Assembly (NCBI GenBank): GCA_012963565.1
Contig: DTVJ01000227.1
Coordinates: forward strand, 2,242-18,829
Reading direction: 5' to 3'
Source: Piscirickettsiaceae bacterium
GTDB taxonomy: Bacteria; Pseudomonadota; Gammaproteobacteria; PS1; Pseudothioglobaceae
DNA: 16,588 nt
Shown here: piece by piece, positions 7,593 through 15,014 of the stretch
How positions within the stretch are numbered: position 1 is the stretch's first letter
How the letters are laid out: every line of letters starts with the position of its first letter
Translations under genes and position numbers: made by a program
The notes under the pieces: model-generated
What the model saw: only the letters and a program-made list of their open reading frames with translations
Database searches by the model: none
What the model was told of the DNA's origin: nothing

Positions 7593-8359
7593 AGATATTT
7601 ACTAGCAATATCCTCTAGCGCAGGGACTCTAACACCTGATTCTTTTGCCAATTGTAAGGCACGTTCTAATCTTGCAGGTGCTGATCGACCCATACAACCA
7701 TGCTCTAAATCACCCTCAAAGGCTTTGATCATACCTTGTTCTAACTTATCTGAGTTAAATGACCGTCCTGTGAGTTGGGTTTGCAAGGCTAGTACATCGG
7801 CTGATACATTACGCATTAACGTAATATGGTGATTACGTAAATCATCAACATTAGCACCTTTTTCAATCGCCAATCCTGCAATATTAGTGGTTAAGATGTA
7901 GAGATTTTTGAGTATCAACTCAAACAATAACTCATCTTCAGAATTAAGTGCATGAGCAGGGATATCAATTAAAGCTAGCGAGTCTGATAGGATTTGTGCT
8001 TTTGGTCCAAAGGCTGGTGAGCTAATGAGTACTTTGGAATCCATGCCTTTTTTCTTTTCAAACCAAACAGAAATAATGGTTGGGTTTACAAAACCGTACG
8101 GCTCCCAATCTCGAGGTAAAAGCTCATTTTGCATCATCGACACACGGTCTTTCCACTGGTCAGGGATAGATTTAAGAGCACTTTGTAAATCAGCTTCCGC
8201 AGTACAAACCAAAATTAATTCTGGATCAATAGACTTAGTTAATTCATCGATATCTGTTTCGCGTGTGATGGGATAAACAGAGTAATTGTTTTTTAAAAAA
8301 GCGCGGGAAAATACACTACCTAGCTCACCAATACCTAAGACAACAATCGGGTTTTTCAT
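7589..8359 (-). CDS. Ketopantoate-reductase-like NAD(P)-binding protein, function unknown
   Basis: A 256-residue cytoplasmic protein. The N-terminus is a Rossmann beta-alpha-beta with a dinucleotide loop GIGELG (residues 9-14). The strand LILVCTAEADL (48-58) and the QNE segment (77-79) sit where ketopantoate reductases have their substrate-contacting region. Lys151 in the helix KNLYILTTN occupies a position reminiscent of the catalytic lysine of PanE. The C-terminal helical domain ends with an RVPALEDI-type motif. Overall similarity to PanE is loose and the PanE NPL motif is absent, so I do not call it panE. It is the last gene of the sucC-sucD operon (ATGA overlap with sucD), which hints at a role tied to succinyl-CoA or related acids. 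That is inference. Confidence 0.7.
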   Translation of the reverse strand: MKNPIVVLGIGELGSVFSRAFLKNNYSVYPITRETDIDELTKSIDPELILVCTAEADLQSALKSIPDQWKDRVSMMQNELLPRDWEPYGFVNPTIISVWFEKKKGMDSKVLISSPAFGPKAQILSDSLALIDIPAHALNSEDELLFELILKNLYILTTNIAGLAIEKGANVDDLRNHHITLMRNVSADVLALQTQLTGRSFNSDKLEQGMIKAFEGDLEHGCMGRSAPARLERALQLAKESGVRVPALEDIASKYL

Positions 8360-9225
8360 GCTAACATTTTGAGTAAGGTTTCACCCATGGTGCCCGGTGT
8401 TGGTGACACAGCTACACCAGCTTTTTGTAAGGCTTTAATTTTATCTTCTGCTTTACCGCTGCCACCACTAATGACCGCACCTGCATGTCCCATACGCTTA
8501 CCTTTAGGTGCGCTTAGCCCTGCAATATAAGAAACCACAGGTTTGGACACATTTGATTTGATGTATTCAGCCGCTTCTTCTTCAGCGGAACCGCCAATCT
8601 CACCTACCATGATGATTGATTCAGTTTGTCCATCTGCTTCGAATAATGCCAAGCAATCAATAAAGTTCATACCTTGGATAGGGTCACCACCAATGCCAAT
8701 ACAAGTACTTTGACCTAGCCCAGCTAGGGTAGTTTGATGTACCGCCTCATAGGTTAGTGTGCCTGAGCGTGAAACCACGCCAACACTGCCAGATTGATGG
8801 ATATTACCTGGCATGATGCCAAGTTTACACTCGTCAGGCGTGATTACACCTGGACAGTTAGGGCCAATTAAAGTTGAATTTGAATCTTTTAAAATAGCTT
8901 TAATTTTAAGCATATCTTGTACCGGAATACCTTCAGTAATACAGGCAATAATGGGCATTTCAGCCTCAATAGCTTCAATAATTGAAGCGTAAGCAAAACG
9001 TGGCGGCACATATATCATCGTAGCATCAGCACCGGTTTCGTTCATCGACTCTTTAACACTGTTAAATACAGGAAGATCTAAATGAATCTGGCCACCTTTG
9101 CCCGGCGTGACACCACCCACAAAATGCGTACCATAAGCAATTGATTGCTCAGAGTGGAAAGTGCCTTGTTTACCAGTAAAACCCTGAGTGATAACTTTAG
9201 TATTTTTATCAATTAAAACACTCAT
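8356..9225 (-). CDS. sucD: Succinyl-CoA synthetase alpha subunit
   Basis: The alpha subunit binds CoA and carries the phosphohistidine intermediate in the reversible reaction of succinate, CoA and ATP (or GTP) to succinyl-CoA. The product is 289 residues, the same length as E. coli SucD. Visible features: the CoA-binding N-terminus (ITQGFTGKQGTFHSEQ), the GPNCPGVI block, and the active-site histidine His247 in GHAGAVISGGSGKAEDK. It starts inside the sucC stop (ATGA, 9222-9225) and ends inside the start of the reductase-like gene. The very similar malate-CoA ligase alpha subunit is an alternative I cannot fully exclude, but length and sequence fit SucD best. Confidence 0.95.
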   Translation of the reverse strand: MSVLIDKNTKVITQGFTGKQGTFHSEQSIAYGTHFVGGVTPGKGGQIHLDLPVFNSVKESMNETGADATMIYVPPRFAYASIIEAIEAEMPIIACITEGIPVQDMLKIKAILKDSNSTLIGPNCPGVITPDECKLGIMPGNIHQSGSVGVVSRSGTLTYEAVHQTTLAGLGQSTCIGIGGDPIQGMNFIDCLALFEADGQTESIIMVGEIGGSAEEEAAEYIKSNVSKPVVSYIAGLSAPKGKRMGHAGAVISGGSGKAEDKIKALQKAGVAVSPTPGTMGETLLKMLA

Positions 9226-10382
9226 TTTGTTAACTCCACAATTTTGATTGCTGCTTTAGTTAGGTGAGCTTCAGTGTGAATATCAAATTCAGATTTGTCT
9301 AATAATTCTAACCCTGCAGGGGCATTAGTGCCCTCTAAGCGTACAACAATTGGTAGCGTTAAACCTACTTTATCGATGGCTTGTAAGATACCTTCGGCAA
9401 TCAGATCACAACGCACAATTCCACCAAAAATATTGACCAAAATCCCTTTTACATTGGCTTCAGTTTGAATGAGTTCAAAGGCTTTTGCTACGCGCTCCGC
9501 TGTTGTGCCACCACCCACGTCTAAAAAGTTGGCAGGTGAGCCACCATGATGTTCGATAAGATCCATGGTTGCCATCGCTAGACCTGCACCATTCACCATG
9601 CAACCAATCGTACCATCGAGCGAAATGTAATTAAGTTGGTGTTCACTGGCAAGCATTTCTTTTTCATCTTCTTGCGATGTATCACGTAGTGCAACAATAT
9701 CTTCATGACGATATAAGGCGTTATCGTCAAAATCAATTTTGCCATCAAGTGCTAATAATCTATTTTCTTGAGTAGTAATCAGAGGATTGATTTCGATAAG
9801 ACTGACATCCTTGCTGATAAATATTTCATATAATCCTAATAGCGTTTCGATAAACTGAGTTGTTAGCTCACCACTCAGACCTAAATCATTGGCTATATTT
9901 TCACAATCTTGAGCGGATAGGGCGCCTAATGGGTCAACACCAAATTTAATAATTTTATCGGGCGTTTCGCTTGCAACTTTCTCAATATCCATACCGCCTT
10001 CGGTAGAAGCTAAGATAGTAATTTTTTGCGTTTGTCGATCAACCAATAGACCTAGATATAACTCACTTGTGATTGACTGACCTGCTTCAACCAAAAGTTG
10101 ATGAACAGGTAAACCTTTTGCATCCGTTTGTGGGGTGATGAGTATTGAACCCAGTAACTTGTTACAAGCAGCTTCGACCTTTTCTACACTTCTACATAAA
10201 ATAACGCCACCACCTTTACCTCGTCCGCCAGCGTGTACTTGCGCTTTGACTACCCAAATATCACCTCCAAGTTTGGTGCAGGCCTTGCTTGCATCGCCAA
10301 CCTCGGAGATTAAGATTGATTCAGGTGTTTGAATGTTATTTTTCCTAAATAATGTTTTGGCTTGGTATTCGTGTATATGCAT
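9222..10382 (-). CDS. sucC: Succinyl-CoA synthetase beta subunit
   Basis: ATP-grasp subunit of succinyl-CoA synthetase. I start it at the ATG at 10382-10380 (MHIHEYQAKTLFRKN), which matches the family N-terminus; a TTG at 10406 in frame would add eight residues with no family match. The product is 386 residues (E. coli 388). Conserved blocks include VHAGGRGKGGGV (nucleotide-binding region), ALIEINPL-like SLIEINPLI, LDGTIGCMVNGAGLAMATMD, NFLDVGGG and LVNIFGGIVRCD. No strong ribosome-binding site is visible upstream. It is the first gene of the minus-strand operon, divergent from efp across 71 nt. No 2-oxoglutarate dehydrogenase genes are next to it, unlike in E. coli. Confidence 0.95.
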   Translation of the reverse strand: MHIHEYQAKTLFRKNNIQTPESILISEVGDASKACTKLGGDIWVVKAQVHAGGRGKGGGVILCRSVEKVEAACNKLLGSILITPQTDAKGLPVHQLLVEAGQSITSELYLGLLVDRQTQKITILASTEGGMDIEKVASETPDKIIKFGVDPLGALSAQDCENIANDLGLSGELTTQFIETLLGLYEIFISKDVSLIEINPLITTQENRLLALDGKIDFDDNALYRHEDIVALRDTSQEDEKEMLASEHQLNYISLDGTIGCMVNGAGLAMATMDLIEHHGGSPANFLDVGGGTTAERVAKAFELIQTEANVKGILVNIFGGIVRCDLIAEGILQAIDKVGLTLPIVVRLEGTNAPAGLELLDKSEFDIHTEAHLTKAAIKIVELTK

Positions 10383-10453
10383 AAAGCGAGTGTGTAACTT
10401 GTACAATCATATAAAATAACGTTCTGAAGAATTTTACACTTAAGTAGGTAGAG
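10383..10453. promoter_or_regulatory. Divergent promoter region between sucC and efp
   Basis: This 71-nt gap must carry the start signals for both sucC (minus) and efp (plus). It is AT-rich, with a TATAAAAT stretch at 10410-10417 usable as a plus-strand -10 and a TATGAT (minus strand, 10406-10411) usable toward sucC, but neither has a convincing -35 at normal spacing. An AGGTAGAG at 10446-10453 is a plausible ribosome-binding site directly before efp. The exact promoters are not resolved from sequence. Confidence 0.4.
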
Positions 10454-11017
10454 ATGGCACATTACAGCACGAACCAATTTAAAAATGGCTTGAAATTAAT
10501 GCTTGACGGCAACCCTTGTTCAATTGTGAATAATGAGATTGTTAAACCAGGCAAAGGTCAGGCGTTCAATCGCGTTAAATTTAAAGACTTAATTACCGGA
10601 AAAACTTTAGAAAAAACTTTTAAATCGGGTGAGTCGCTAGAAAGTGCGGATGTAATGGAGCTGGACATGCAGTATCTTTACAATGACGGTAGTGCATGGA
10701 ATTTTATGGATCCAGAGTCATTTGAGCAATATGCTATTGATGATGATGCGATGAGTGATGCTAAAGGTTATTTGGTTGAGCAAGACATGTGTGTTGTTAC
10801 GCTTTGGAATGACAACCCTATTTCAGTCACACCGCCAAACCATGTGGTGCTTGAAGTGGTTGATACTGATCCTGGTCTTAAAGGCGATACTGCAGGTACG
10901 GGCGGCAAGCCAGCAACCATGAACACAGGGGTTGTGGTGCAAGTCCCTCTTTTTGTTAGCATTGGCGATAAAGTAAAGGTGGATACACGTACTAATGAAT
11001 ACGCTGGTCGTGCGTAA
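10454..11017 (+). CDS. efp: Translation elongation factor P
   Basis: EF-P binds ribosomes stalled at polyproline stretches and restores peptide bond formation. The 187-residue product (E. coli 188) has the three-domain signature, with KPGKGQAF near the tip of domain I and VTPPN, DTDPGLKGDTAGTGGKPATM in the later domains. Lys34 within PGKGQ is the residue that receives beta-lysine in gammaproteobacteria. The modifying enzyme EpmA is encoded immediately downstream, which supports this modification type over the rhamnosyl-arginine type (no Arg at this position). The stop is followed by a 102-nt gap with a T-run but no stable hairpin, so read-through to epmA is likely. Confidence 0.98.
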   Translation: MAHYSTNQFKNGLKLMLDGNPCSIVNNEIVKPGKGQAFNRVKFKDLITGKTLEKTFKSGESLESADVMELDMQYLYNDGSAWNFMDPESFEQYAIDDDAMSDAKGYLVEQDMCVVTLWNDNPISVTPPNHVVLEVVDTDPGLKGDTAGTGGKPATMNTGVVVQVPLFVSIGDKVKVDTRTNEYAGRA

Positions 11018-11119
11018 TTACGTTATAAAACTTCTATTTTTTTCATTAAATAACAACATAGGTTCACTATGATTGATATTATTCGCTACAAAATGGTGAT
11101 TTTATTTAGTAATTAAACC

Positions 11120-12001
11120 ATGCAAGACAAGTCAGAACTTATTAAACGATATCAAGTCATTAAAAAAATTCGAAATTTTTTTGATGAGCAAGGGCTAATT
11201 GAGGTGCAAACATCTGTATTGTTGGATCATCCAACCACTGATGTCTATATTGATAGTATTCGCAATGTTGTTAACCAACAGATTGATTTAAAAGCCATCA
11301 AATATCTACACACCTCTCCTGAACTGGAGATGAAAAAATTACTGGCTAACGGCAGTGGTGATATTTATCAAATTTGTCCAGTATTTCGTGACAATGAGCA
11401 AGGCAATCGTAATTTTAATGAGTTTACTTTGCTTGAATATTACCGTTTGGGTTTTGATATTCACCAACTGATGAATGACATGACTAAGCTGTTAAATGCG
11501 CTAGGTATTGGGTACGGAATAAGTAAGTTATCTTATGCGCAGGCCTTTTTTGAATATACCGATATCGATATTTTAAATACCGAGTTTGATGCGCTTAAAG
11601 ACATTGCCCGTGTGCACGGACTGAGTACTGATTTTGAGTGGATTGAGGATTTACAAATCTTATTGTTCACGCATCTAATAGAACCAAAATTAAAAGATTT
11701 ACCCTTGTGTTTTGTTTATGATTACCCTGCTACGCAATCCGCATTGGCCAAAGTCGTAGGACGGGTGGCGCATCGTTTTGAGCTTTATATGAATGGTGTT
11801 GAAATTGCCAATGGCTACGATGAATTGCAAGATGCATCATCTTATCAACAGTGTTTTACAACCGAAATCAACAAAAGATCTTCTTTGGGTAAAGCCCCTA
11901 TTGATTTAGATGAAGATTTTTTATCGCAATTGAAAAATCCTTTACCACAATGCGCTGGTGTGGCCATTGGTATAGAGCGATTATTGTCTCAAATTAATTA
12001 G
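11120..12001 (+). CDS. epmA: EF-P beta-lysine ligase (GenX/PoxA family)
   Basis: A lysyl-tRNA-synthetase paralogue without the anticodon-binding domain; it attaches (R)-beta-lysine to Lys34 of EF-P. The 293-residue protein consists only of a class II catalytic core: TSPELEMKKLL, the motif 2 region FRDNEQGNRNFNEFTLLEYYR, and the motif 3 region GVAIGIERLL. Ala282 in GVAIG matches the alanine that distinguishes EpmA from LysRS (Gly there) and is linked to beta-lysine preference. It is about 30 residues shorter than E. coli EpmA (325), mainly at the ends. It lies directly after its substrate gene efp. EpmB, which makes beta-lysine, and EpmC are not in the window. Confidence 0.93.
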   Translation: MQDKSELIKRYQVIKKIRNFFDEQGLIEVQTSVLLDHPTTDVYIDSIRNVVNQQIDLKAIKYLHTSPELEMKKLLANGSGDIYQICPVFRDNEQGNRNFNEFTLLEYYRLGFDIHQLMNDMTKLLNALGIGYGISKLSYAQAFFEYTDIDILNTEFDALKDIARVHGLSTDFEWIEDLQILLFTHLIEPKLKDLPLCFVYDYPATQSALAKVVGRVAHRFELYMNGVEIANGYDELQDASSYQQCFTTEINKRSSLGKAPIDLDEDFLSQLKNPLPQCAGVAIGIERLLSQIN

Positions 12002-12061
12002 AATATCTTTAAAATGAGTTATGATTACGCCTTGGTTATTAATCCAATATTTAAAATTCCT

Positions 12062-14164
12062 ATGATTCGATCTATTTTGTTGTTGCTATTATTAAGTTTG
12101 AATGCGCAAGCATTGCAAATTTTGCAGCCTAAAGATGACCATAAAACGGTTAAACAGCAGTTGGATCAATCTAATTCTGAACAGTCATTATCATCCAAAC
12201 AACTTTTAACTCAACTTAAAAAATCTGCCAAAAGTGGTGACGCAAGGTCACAATTTAGCTTGGCCAACATGTACCACAAAGGTATTAATGTTCAGCAAGA
12301 TGCTAAGCTGGCATTTTATTGGTACACTCAGGTTGCTGAACAGGGTTATGCTACTGCTCAATTCAGCCTCGCCGAAGATTATTATCAGGGCATTGGTGTT
12401 GATCAAGACCTAGAGCAGGCCTTAATCTGGTATGAGCAATCAGCACAACAAGACTTTGTGGATGCGCAATATAAGTTAGCCAACATGTATCACCGTGGTG
12501 AAGGCAATGAGATCGATTATAACCAAGCATATTATTGGTATGAAAGAGCAGCTCAGTTAGGGTTTGCACCCGCCCAGCTAGAATTGGCAAAATTTTATGA
12601 GGCAGGTCTAGGCACAGATAAAGATTTAAGATTAGCACAACATTGGTATGAAAAAGCAGCAATACAATTAGATGCCGAAGCGCAATACTATTTAGCTGAC
12701 TTTTTTGAGCGTGAAGGTGACCCAATGTTGGCGCTACTGATGTACAAAAAATCAGCAAATCAAGGCTTTGTGAAATCACAATCTCGTTTGTCTGATTTGT
12801 ATCGTCGAGGCTACTTGGTCAATCAAGATGATGTGGCAGCACTTAAGTGGGCATTAATGGTAGCTGAGCAGGACGACGCTGAAGCGCAATTTTTATCAGC
12901 TGTTATTTATCATCGAAGTTTTCAAGTTAAGCAAGATTTGTCTCAAGCAGTGTATTGGTACCAGCGTGCAGCCGAACAAGGTCATGCTGAGGCGCAGTAC
13001 AATTTAGCAACGCTTTATTTAAATGGCAATGGTGTTGAAAAAGATGTAGATCATGCTATCGAGCTGTATCAAAATTCTGCCAGTCAAGGATTTACACTGG
13101 CGCAATACGCTTTAGCGCTTCGTTATTTGCGAGCGGAGGATGTTGAGCTAGATTACGAAAAAGCAACTGAGTGGTTGTTAAAAGCTGCAAAAGGTGGCCA
13201 TGCACCAGCTCAATATTCGTTAGCACTTAGATATAAGTTAGGTCAAGGCGTTGAAAAAGATACCAAGCAAGAGGCTTATTGGTATCAAAAAGCAGCCAAG
13301 CAAGGTAATTCAGAAGCACGCTACCAGTTGGCATTGTTATTACTTGTAGGGGATGGTATCGATAAAGATGTGAAAAAGGCCTTGTCTATGTTGCTTAATT
13401 TATCTGTTCAAGATCATGCATCGGCACAGTATCAACTGTACAAAATTTACAATAAAGGCGAGATTACTAACAAAGATGAAACTTTAGCCAAGGTTTATTT
13501 GCACAGGGCATCAGAAGGCGGGCATTCCATCTCTCAGTATCAGCTAGGCCAGTTATATCAAGAAAAACAATTATTGCAAGATGCCATACAATGGTTAAGT
13601 CTATCTGCCAAGCAAAATTACGCACCTGCAAAAGCGTTGTTAGTCGATGTTCAGGCTGAAGTTAAAAAAATAGCAGAGGAAAAACTCAACAGCAACGAGA
13701 CTGAAGTAATGACAGTGCAAGCATCAACTGAACAAGAAACACCTGCACCGATTGTTAATTTCAAACTAGACGCAAAAACTTTTGCTGAAGAAGGGCCTAG
13801 TTTAATTCCCAATCAAAATCAAATTTCTCGCTCATTAGCAAGCAATACTAAGGTGATGACTAATGTGGAAAAAATAGTCATCAGCGCAAAACAAGGTAAC
13901 CCAATCGCTCAGCACAACCTAAGTACTTTGTTTAGTATTGGTGCACTTGTGCCTAAAGACAATAGAAAAGCATTTATGTTAATGCAAGAAGCAGCTACAC
14001 AAGGGTTGACTCAATCTCAAAATTCTTTGGCGATGATGTATATTAATGGTGTTGGTGTTGAACCTGATTACCAATCAGCCTATTTTTGGGCTAGTACGTC
14101 TGCCCGTCAAGGCGACCAAGAGGGCCAACAAATTTTATTACATTTAATTTCCATCGTCCAATAA
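12062..14164 (+). CDS. Secreted Sel1-like repeat protein
   Basis: A protein of 700 residues starting with a clear signal peptide (MIRSILLLLLLSLNAQA). I chose ATG 12062 for that reason; an in-frame ATG at 12014 would place 16 residues before it and cannot be excluded. From about residue 60 to 520 there are roughly 13 tandem 32-36-residue Sel1 units (pattern AQYxLAxxYxxGxGVxxDxxxAxxWYxxAAxQG). Then comes a charged, Gln/Glu/Thr-rich linker (about 521-613) and two more units (about 614-685). Sel1 repeats form alpha-helical solenoids that bind proteins; some periplasmic members act in envelope assembly or signalling. The partner is unknown. It lies between epmA and ycgN with short gaps, probably in the same transcription unit. 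Confidence 0.88.
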   Translation: MIRSILLLLLLSLNAQALQILQPKDDHKTVKQQLDQSNSEQSLSSKQLLTQLKKSAKSGDARSQFSLANMYHKGINVQQDAKLAFYWYTQVAEQGYATAQFSLAEDYYQGIGVDQDLEQALIWYEQSAQQDFVDAQYKLANMYHRGEGNEIDYNQAYYWYERAAQLGFAPAQLELAKFYEAGLGTDKDLRLAQHWYEKAAIQLDAEAQYYLADFFEREGDPMLALLMYKKSANQGFVKSQSRLSDLYRRGYLVNQDDVAALKWALMVAEQDDAEAQFLSAVIYHRSFQVKQDLSQAVYWYQRAAEQGHAEAQYNLATLYLNGNGVEKDVDHAIELYQNSASQGFTLAQYALALRYLRAEDVELDYEKATEWLLKAAKGGHAPAQYSLALRYKLGQGVEKDTKQEAYWYQKAAKQGNSEARYQLALLLLVGDGIDKDVKKALSMLLNLSVQDHASAQYQLYKIYNKGEITNKDETLAKVYLHRASEGGHSISQYQLGQLYQEKQLLQDAIQWLSLSAKQNYAPAKALLVDVQAEVKKIAEEKLNSNETEVMTVQASTEQETPAPIVNFKLDAKTFAEEGPSLIPNQNQISRSLASNTKVMTNVEKIVISAKQGNPIAQHNLSTLFSIGALVPKDNRKAFMLMQEAATQGLTQSQNSLAMMYINGVGVEPDYQSAYFWASTSARQGDQEGQQILLHLISIVQ

Positions 14165-14169
14165 TCCAT

Positions 14170-14622
14170 ATGTCACAAAAAGAAGATACTCAATTTTGGC
14201 AAGTGCTTTCACTCGAGCAGATGACACGTCGGCAGTGGGAGTCATTATGCGATGGTTGTGGACGTTGTTGCTTGCACAAGCTGGAAGATGAAGACACCGA
14301 TGAAATTTATTTTACCGACGTAGCCTGTCGTTACTTAGATGATGAAACTTGCCAGTGTCCACATTATGAAATACGTAAATCTCTAGTGCCAGACTGCTTG
14401 ACCATTTATCCTGATTGGGGTAAAAAATTTAATTGGTTGCCTGATACTTGCGCTTATCGGTTATTATCTGAAGGCAAAACATTGTTTGATTGGCATCCAC
14501 TGATTAGTGGTGACTCTAACTCAGTGCACCTAGCAGGTATTTCCGTACGTGGCCGCACTTTTAGAGATGATGAAGTGTCTGAACAAGATTTTTATAAACA
14601 TGTGATTACTTGGGTGAATTGA
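14170..14622 (+). CDS. ycgN: YcgN/UPF0260 family cysteine-cluster protein
   Basis: A 150-residue cytoplasmic protein that closely matches E. coli YcgN (153 residues). The clustered cysteines are C27, C30, C33 and C34 in LCDGCGRCC, then C53, C61 and C63 in ACRYLDDETCQC, followed by PDC and DTCAYRLL. The set suggests a metal (zinc or iron-sulfur) site, as in the related YkgJ-type family. Biochemical function is not established. It begins 5 nt after the Sel1-repeat gene, and its TGA overlaps the next ATG as TGATG. Confidence 0.92.
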   Translation: MSQKEDTQFWQVLSLEQMTRRQWESLCDGCGRCCLHKLEDEDTDEIYFTDVACRYLDDETCQCPHYEIRKSLVPDCLTIYPDWGKKFNWLPDTCAYRLLSEGKTLFDWHPLISGDSNSVHLAGISVRGRTFRDDEVSEQDFYKHVITWVN

Positions 14623-15014
14623 TGAAAAAATATTTATTATTACTATGTATATTGGTTGCTCATAGCGCTTTGGCCAATTGGCCTCATGAGAACATTTCCC
14701 AAGCTGTTTTTGCCAAATCAGTTGAAGAGAGGGCGCCACTTGAGATAATGACAGAAGCTGATAATTCTTTAGGTAAAATCTACTTCTTTACCAATATCCG
14801 TAATTTAACCGGCGATAAGATTACCCATCGTTGGATTTATAAGGACAAGGTTAAAGCTGAAATCAACTTTAACATTAAGGGTAAACGGTGGCGTGTATGG
14901 TCTAGCAAAAATTTATGGCATACATGGACAGGACAGTGGAAAGTTGAGGTGTTAAATCAACACAATCAAGTACTACTGACAAAAATATTTGAATTTGGAC
15001 AGAAAGATGGATAA
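14622..15014 (+). CDS. Secreted DUF2914-like protein
   Basis: A 130-residue protein starting at ATG 14622 (MKKYLLLLCILVAHSALA, a signal peptide with cleavage expected after ALA). An alternative start at 14610 would only add four residues before it. The mature part contains ITHRWIYKDK, RWRVWSSKNL and WTGQWKVEVL, which I recognise as the pattern of DUF2914 domains: a small beta-rich domain often found at the C-terminus of larger membrane or regulatory proteins. Here it stands alone. Function unknown. It shares 1 nt with ycgN and 8 nt with argG, so it is firmly inside the operon. Confidence 0.8.
   Translation: MKKYLLLLCILVAHSALANWPHENISQAVFAKSVEERAPLEIMTEADNSLGKIYFFTNIRNLTGDKITHRWIYKDKVKAEINFNIKGKRWRVWSSKNLWHTWTGQWKVEVLNQHNQVLLTKIFEFGQKDG

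Noticed and set aside
8356..10382. Malate-CoA ligase (mtkAB) instead of sucCD
   Set aside because: Subunit lengths (386 and 289) and conserved blocks match E. coli SucC and SucD closely, and no serine-cycle genes are nearby.
10383..10453. A clear sigma-70 promoter for efp or sucC
   Set aside because: TATAAAAT and TATGAT are present as possible -10 elements, but no acceptable -35 sits at 16-18 nt, so only a general regulatory region is reported.
11018..11060. Intrinsic terminator after efp (T-run around 11034-11042)
   Set aside because: The nearby CGTAATTACG palindrome leaves no loop for a stable stem, and no other GC-rich hairpin precedes the T-run.
12239..14120. DNA-level tandem repeats in the Sel1 gene as a recent expansion
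   Set aside because: The units resemble each other at protein level, but the nucleotide sequences have diverged, so this is an old protein repeat rather than a fresh DNA duplication.
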